Position numbers and translations under genes: made by a program. This document shows, piece by piece, positions 58,744 through 64,000 of a stretch of DNA of 64,000 bases (positions within the stretch are counted from its first letter, which is position 1; each line of letters begins with the position of its first letter). This DNA comes from Moniliophthora roreri. Lineage: Eukaryota; Basidiomycota; Agaricomycetes; Agaricales; Marasmiaceae. The stretch lies in contig LATX02000111.1 in NCBI GenBank assembly GCA_001466705.2, forward strand, positions 233,772-297,771, in the 5' to 3' direction. The notes under the pieces are model-generated. The model was not told the DNA's origin and made no database searches. It worked only from the letters and a program-made list of their open reading frames with translations.

Positions 58744-59433
58744 TCTTGCAAAGAGAATTTTTATAAAACCATATATAAATTCTAAATTTAAATTATGTCC
58801 TCTCAACAAGAATATGTCTGGAGAATACTAAATTTTCAGTAGCAAAAGATATAAAATTCTCAAATTCTGAGAATTAATAGATAATACAATATATTAGAAT
58901 AATTTCCATACTGAGAAAACATTAAATTTTCTCTGGTTGAAAATGCTCAGAAAATGCTGATAAGATAAGATAAAAATTCCATATTTTCTATTGTGGGAAA
59001 GTCAGAGAAAACACTAGGAAAACACTAAGAAAATAGTAGAAAAATCATGTGAAAACACTATATTTTAAAGCAGTTCTTAGATAGTTTTCATATAGTTTTC
59101 CTTTGGTATTTAATATGTTTCCTTTGATATAAAATTCAAAATCTTATATCTGTTTTCTAAATGTTTTCTCACTATTTTATAAGGCAGAAAATTTAGTATA
59201 TTTGTAATTAGAAAATTAAAGGATAATTCTATAATTTCATTATTATAAAATAATCAAAAAACACAGACTCTTCTGGAAATTAAAATCCAGAGTATGCTTG
59301 CTGTTTTCAATATGTGATGATAACTTGAAACTAATAGAATTTTCTGAGTGTTGTCTGGAAGCAAATATATAGCAGTATTCTGAGTGTATTTCCTTTGTAT
59401 TAATAGCATGAAAAGAACACCTTGTATGTAGTG
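58744..59433. mobile_element. CACTA-ended TIR element, copy 4 (other end, cut by n)
   Basis: Starts inside the element after the n and ends ...CCTTGTATGTAGTG at 59433 followed by TAT. It overlaps copy 3 in sequence content by about 290 bp with small differences, so the two pieces come from different insertions. Flanks (TCT and TAT) do not match, which agrees with that. Confidence 0.75.
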
Positions 59434-61248
59434 TATACTACAGTGTCTTGGGAACTGAATTTGTCTGGTCAGGGGAAAGCATACTTCTCCTGTTACCCAA
59501 TCCACAAGGGGGTTATACTTTCATAACCAGAGTAGTCCAAGTATGATCTCTTCTCTTCCCAATCCTGAGATAAGAAAGGTGTCTGTCATTGATTTGTCTT
59601 CTAATTCGTATGTTGCCATTACTGAATATGTGATCCAGGCAGTCTTGTTGGGGGTTCCATCTACGTTGAATACCCTTATGTGCTGCATTAAGGCCTTCTG
59701 ATGAAGTTTCATTTTATTAGCCATTTTGGGACTCATGAAGAGTCCTCCTGCTCCAGAGTCTAGCAGGGCTTTTGATCCGACTTTTTCTATCCCAACATTG
59801 TAAGAGAGTAGAATATGCATAGAATTTCAATTAAGCTTAGCTAATACAATGTTCGAGATCATTATTGCGGGTGGCAGAGAGAGCATCGGCCTCTTCTGCC
59901 ATTTTAAAAACCCTCCTGTTCCATAATGTCCAATATTTTCATCTGCTCTTCTGCCTCCTGTTCTCTGATGATTGCCTGGATTTTAACATAGGCTTCTCTG
60001 GGACTTAGCTTCCTTTTCTCCTCCTTTTCTTTCCCCTTGGGGTTTGGTCAGACAGTCTCAAGACATATGTCTAGTTTTGGAACATCAGAAGCATCGTCCT
60101 TCGGCCATGTACTTCTTCCTTTCTTCTTCACTCAGCCATCCTCCGTCCATTCAGTTTATCACTACCTTCTTCTTTTTTTCATCGACTATTCAGAACCTTT
60201 TTGGCTTCTGGACAGCCTTGGTGTATTTGTATTGTTCATTATATCATATTGCCACTTTATACCATCCTTCCAGATCATCTGGCCTCTCTTGAGGCTGATT
60301 CAGGATCTTTCCGGCAAGAGAGAGAGGGAGCCCCTTTCTAAAGATGTGAATAAGAGGCTGATCATCATACTCAGATTCATCAGCCATGACTCTGAAGTTG
60401 TTTATGTAATTGTCAGCTTGATCAGTCATTCGTAATTCTTCAATTTTCAACTGTGCTTCGGCCTGGATGTCAGCTGGGAGATAGTGTTTCTTGAAAGCAT
60501 CCTTTAAATTGTTCCACATGAGCTCTGGATCTTTGCTGTTGCAGTTAAAGATCTTGTTGGTCTGTGTTTGTTTCCAGGACTGGGTTTTCATGCCTCAGAG
60601 ATATGACAGCAGGAAGAGACACTTCTTTTCATCATTGTCATAATCGGTGGGGTGCATGTGGAGATCAATCTCCACTTCCATCAGAAATCTCTTGGTATCC
60701 TTTCTATCTCCTTCAAAAGAGTCTGGTGCTGCTACTTTGGATCTCTTTTCCTTCTTCTTCTTTTCCATCTCTTCCAAGACTGCTGTCACTACAGTGATCA
60801 TCATCTGCTCCTGCAAGCACAGCTTCAGTTCTTGTTTCAGAGTTGAGCTTCCACCTTTGGCCATCCTGGTGGCTTCTTTGGAGTCATTGGAGGATGACGA
60901 GTCTCTTAATCTGATAGGTGAGTTCCCTGTCTTCTCTTCGGAGATCTCAGAGTTTGTTCTCATAGGTGATTCTCCGTCTGTGGATTCTGGGGTCAAGCTG
61001 CTCAATGTCTCTCCTTTGGTTGGTGTTTCGGCACCAATTGTTAAGCCAAGCCCAAGCAAGCTGTTCAAGTTCTGGATCACAGTCTTCCAGTGGTGGCAGG
61101 TTATAATTGTATGCCTGGTCGATTTGGGGTTGCCCAGAATGCCAATTCCTAGTTCGGCTAGCTGTTGTGTCACTTCGAGATCTTTGTTGATCTGTTGTTC
61201 TTCACACATGGTTAGACACACTCTGGGTGGGGTCATTGTTGATGACAT
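59434..61248 (-). pseudogene. Ty3/gypsy gag-protease remnant (element 5)
   Basis: Minus strand: gag start at 61248 (MSSTMTPPRVCLTMCEEQQ), a charged N-terminal half to 60,595, one TGA, then capsid FKKHYLPADIQAEAQLKIEE and RKGLPLSLAGKILNQ (60,591-60,244). A zinc knuckle at about 60,050-60,100 has TGA after CF and a further TGA. Protease SKALLDSGAGGLFMS and EEIILGLLWL lie at 59,820-59,521. The TIR element truncates it at 59433. Close relative of element 1 by layout and by the protease and gag start. Confidence 0.82.
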
Positions 61249-61289
61249 CTAGATCTTGGGCAGGTCAACTATGGATCAGCTTGACTTTA

Positions 61290-61654
61290 TGTTATGTCAC
61301 TTGCACAGCAATGTCAACATTCAACAACACTAGACCAAGTGATGTCAAGTTCAAGGTTCAAGTTCAAGGTTCACTCAGAAGCTTCTGAGGTTCTGAGATC
61401 CAACTGTTCGTTGCTTAAACACAAGTTATGATTAACCAGGTCAAGCTGAGGAGCTTAGACCCAGTTCTGACAGCCTTAAATAGGTACAATGTATCTACTC
61501 ATTTGTATCTACCAGAAGCTAATGGAATCTTGTAGAACAATGAGTAATACATCACTAGAGTCATATAGAAAACTATAGAAGTCCAGAGAAGGAAATGCAA
61601 TCACCTGACTAGTAGTACAAAGAAAAAGATTAGGTCTGTCTGTAGTTGTAACAG
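61290..61654 (-). repeat. 5' LTR of element 5 (family L1)
   Basis: 365 bp with TGTTATG...TTGTAACA ends. The word aggtcaagctga inside it is complementary over about 10 bp to the region just outside the LTR (tcagcttgac at about 61,276-61,285). A TATTTAAGG lies about 30 bp upstream of that word in the sense direction. Confidence 0.78.
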
Positions 61655-62820
61655 ACCATCTGTTCATTAGGGGAATAAATTTGGAACTGAATGATGAGAT
61701 CTGAAAAAAATTGGGCCTGGATGATTTCCACAAATTGGCCTTGGAAACACTTCTACACCAAGGTGTGCTGCCAATCAAATCCACATTGTCAGACTGGAAG
61801 ATCAAAGATGACCTGCTATTTTTCAAAGGAAAGGTCTACATACTAAACAACAAAGGATTGCAAAGAACTATTGTAAAGGAAATCCATGAAGGAGCTAGAG
61901 TTGGACACCCAGGGCAATGGAATACAGCTGAACAAGTTCAACGTGATTTCTGGTGGCCAGGAATGACAAAATTCATATGAGAATTCATGGACAGCTGTGT
62001 GCCATGTCAACAGATGAAAGTAAACACACATCCAACAAGGACCCCAATACAGCCAATCAAAAGTATGAAGTTGTCCTTTCCATTTCAAGTCTGCACAATG
62101 GACCTTATCACCAACCTGCTACCAGTTGATGGTTCTGACTCAATCATGGTTGTGGTGGACCACTCCTCTACAAAGGAGGCAATTTTTATCCCATGCACCA
62201 AGACATTGGATGCAACAGAAGCCACCAACCTCCTATTGGAACACCTCTACAAGTGATTCAGACTCCTGGACTGACTGATCTCTAACCAAGATCCAAGGTT
62301 CACAGCAGAAGTGTTCCAAGAAATGGGGAAACTTCTGCTAATCAAACATTCAATGAGTATGGCATTCCACCCCCAAACAGACAGAGAAACCAAATGGGTA
62401 AACCAAGAAATCAAAGTGTTCCTCAGAATCTTCTGCTCAAAAGAACAGACCCACTGGAAAGAATTCCTTCCATTTGCCAAGTTTGCACACAACAATCAAA
62501 CCCACTCAGTCATGAAGAAATCTCCCTTCTACATGATGATGGGCTACAACTCCAGACTGCTCCCAACAGCATTCAAGAAGATGGACATCCCATCAGTCAA
62601 GGAAAGGTTGGAAGAGATAAAGAGGATCTGAGAAGAAGCATCAAGCCTTACGGAAATAGCACAGCAGAAGATGATGTCCCAGGAGCAAGCCAAACTAGAT
62701 ACATTCAAAGAAGGGCAAAAGGTGTGGCTTGAAGGAAAAAACCTGGTCATTGAGTACCCATCAAAAAAGCTATCCCTGAAGAGAGAAGGCCTCTTCAGAA
62801 TAATAAAAGTTCTAGGCACT
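61655..62820 (+). pseudogene. Ty3/gypsy integrase fragment (element 4)
   Basis: Plus strand: zinc-binding part GHPGQWNTAEQVQRDFWWPG and CVPCQQMK (61,900-62,020), core MDLITNLLPVDGSDSIMVVV and HSSTKEAIFIPCTK, then ISNQDPRF and MAFHPQTDRETKWVNQEIK, and the C-terminal part GQKVWLEGKNLVIEYPSKKL to about 62,815. TGA codons interrupt it at about 61,978, 62,254, 62,269 and 62,629. No RT precedes it and repeat R follows directly, so only this piece remains. It is head-to-head with the LTR of element 5. Confidence 0.83.
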
Positions 62821-64000
62821 AATTTGCCCTAAGATAAGACTAGTGGAAAACTACCCAAAAGATAACCTCCAAAAGTCTAACTCAGGTTGTTGTGCAAGTG
62901 TGGATCAACATGATCAGAGTTGCTGCACTTAGAATGCCAACAAAACCCTTAGCTAGGTTGATTCTCTCTTATTGAAGTGTTCTACTTCAAAGTGTTCACC
63001 TCCAGAGTATATATGGTTTTAAATCACAAACACACACACAAAACACAAAGAACACAGTGCACAAGGCACAAACACAAGAGCTACAGTCCTATACAAAGAC
63101 TCAATAGCCGATATAGTCTGACCCTACAGAGTTCAAGACTTCTTCAAGATAACTACAGCACACAGTGTACTGGAAAAGGCTGATACTCAACACAGGCCAC
63201 ACTCCAAAAGCCACCAGAACTTTCCACCAGAACTTTCAGTGTAAAGTTATCTCTTAGAAAAGTGCCAAGTGCACTAAAGATGTTATTCTTTGTCTCTTAT
63301 AATGCAAGTTTGTTATCAGATTTCTATCTCTCTGGAGTCACTCAGGACCAATCTCCAGAGCCTGAAGTGAGGAAGCAAAACTGGAATGGCACACACAATT
63401 ATACACCAAACAAACTCATCATGTATTCAGAGAGGGCAGAGTTACTTGAGTATCTATGAATATCTGGCTGTCCTTATATATGGTCCATGGAATATATCTA
63501 CAGGAAAATATAAATAATGTCCAATAATTCAGGAAATAATAAAAGAGTGACTGAGATACTAAAAGAGGGAATATTTGGATGTCACAGAGTCTGGCCACTA
63601 GGGTATCTGACCATATCCACATGGGTAACTACGTTTCCAGGTGTTCTAGATTCTATAATCTGCATTTTTCTCTTTTCTAAGTTGGGTATCTATGAGCGGA
63701 TGGCTGTATCTGTCCTGTATTTTGACAACATTTCCCTTTTCTAGTATCTGCACATCAGCAGAGGCCTAGATGCCAAAGTTTCCAAGGTTGGAACATGCTG
63801 TTACTGTTCCTATCTCCTTCAACAATGCATGTTTGGTCTTATTTAGAACTTCTTATGCATTAGATATTCTTCTAAGTCTTGTTGTAGCTGTCTGTAGGTA
63901 GTGGATGTCCTTCAGAAGTGATTTCCTTCTTTCTGAGATGACTTTGTACCTCTTTAGTTTATTTTATATTGTTTTGCTGCTAGTGAACTCTTTATTAAGA
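62821..64000 (+). repeat. Repeat R, copy 4 (runs off the window)
   Basis: Begins taatttgccctaagataagac directly after the integrase fragment and continues to the window end with the same order of blocks as copies 1-3 but with several short deletions, for example near 63,180. It is the most diverged copy. Confidence 0.65.

Noticed and set aside
60647..61252. Plus-strand ORF of 201 codons with hydrophobic content
   Set aside because: Exactly antisense to the gag N-terminal half of element 5, whose features are recognisable.
39138..62640. A changed genetic code in which TGA means Arg or Trp
   Set aside because: Host genes end normally at TGA, TAG and TAA; TGA in the elements sits mostly where CGA is expected and occurs with TAG and frameshifts, which fits decay.

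Overview
The window reads as nuclear DNA of a basidiomycete fungus, most likely an agaricomycete. Genes carry many 48-60 nt introns with GT-AG (twice GC-AG) borders. The gene set includes a sphingolipid C9-methyltransferase, a P450 monooxygenase and a CSC1-type channel. The repeats include chromoviruses, a Mutator-like transposase and PIN/XPG-like and Crinkler-like pseudogenes, all common in mushroom genomes. I cannot name the species.

Left third (1-22,850) is a normal, gene-dense segment: the 3' end of an aldo-keto reductase (+), mitochondrial release factor MRF1 (-), a CSC1/OSCA-like channel (+), an SPX-RING ubiquitin ligase (-), sphingolipid C9-methyltransferase (-), the Golgi protein YIF1 (+), a Ser/Thr kinase (+), a cytochrome P450 (-), a roughly 2.9 kb gene-free gap, and the phosphoinositide phosphatase FIG4 (+). 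MRF1/CSC1 and C9-methyltransferase/YIF1 are head-to-head pairs with only 77 and 95 bp between start codons. Several products act on membranes (phosphate sensing, glucosylceramide methylation, ER-Golgi traffic, PI(3,5)P2 turnover), but nothing shows they form a cluster.

From about 23.1 kb to the end there is no intact host gene. The sequence becomes AT-rich and almost loses CG dinucleotides; I find none between about 23.7 and 27.2 kb. It is a nested transposon graveyard. It holds a Crinkler-like NTPase-nuclease pseudogene (24.9-26.3 kb), a Ty3/gypsy gag fragment with 5' LTR (28.6-30.3), a second LTR/leader array leading to a gag ORF with an internal duplication (30.4-35.4), and an antisense Ty3/gypsy gag-pol (35.4-40.7). 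These are followed by a Mutator-like transposase interrupted by a solo LTR (43.5-46.9), a chromovirus with an extra ORF after its chromodomain (46.9-51.6), an unclassified 1.3 kb repeat ('R'), a PIN/XPG-like nuclease pseudogene (54.2-54.9), and further Ty3 gag-protease and integrase fragments (59.4-62.8). A 747 bp terminal-inverted-repeat element with CACTA ends and 3 bp target duplications has inserted repeatedly into these older elements.

Nine single 'n' characters (32030, 33195, 40785, 51768, 52111, 53568, 55788, 57667, 58743) mark contig joins. At most of them the sequence on the two sides is the same repeat, and at 40785 an apparently exact 1,653 bp copy sits on both sides. Local duplications in the right half should therefore be treated as possible assembly artefacts. 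Most element ORFs carry stops of the CGA-to-TGA or CAG-to-TAG kind, as expected from methylation-driven decay.
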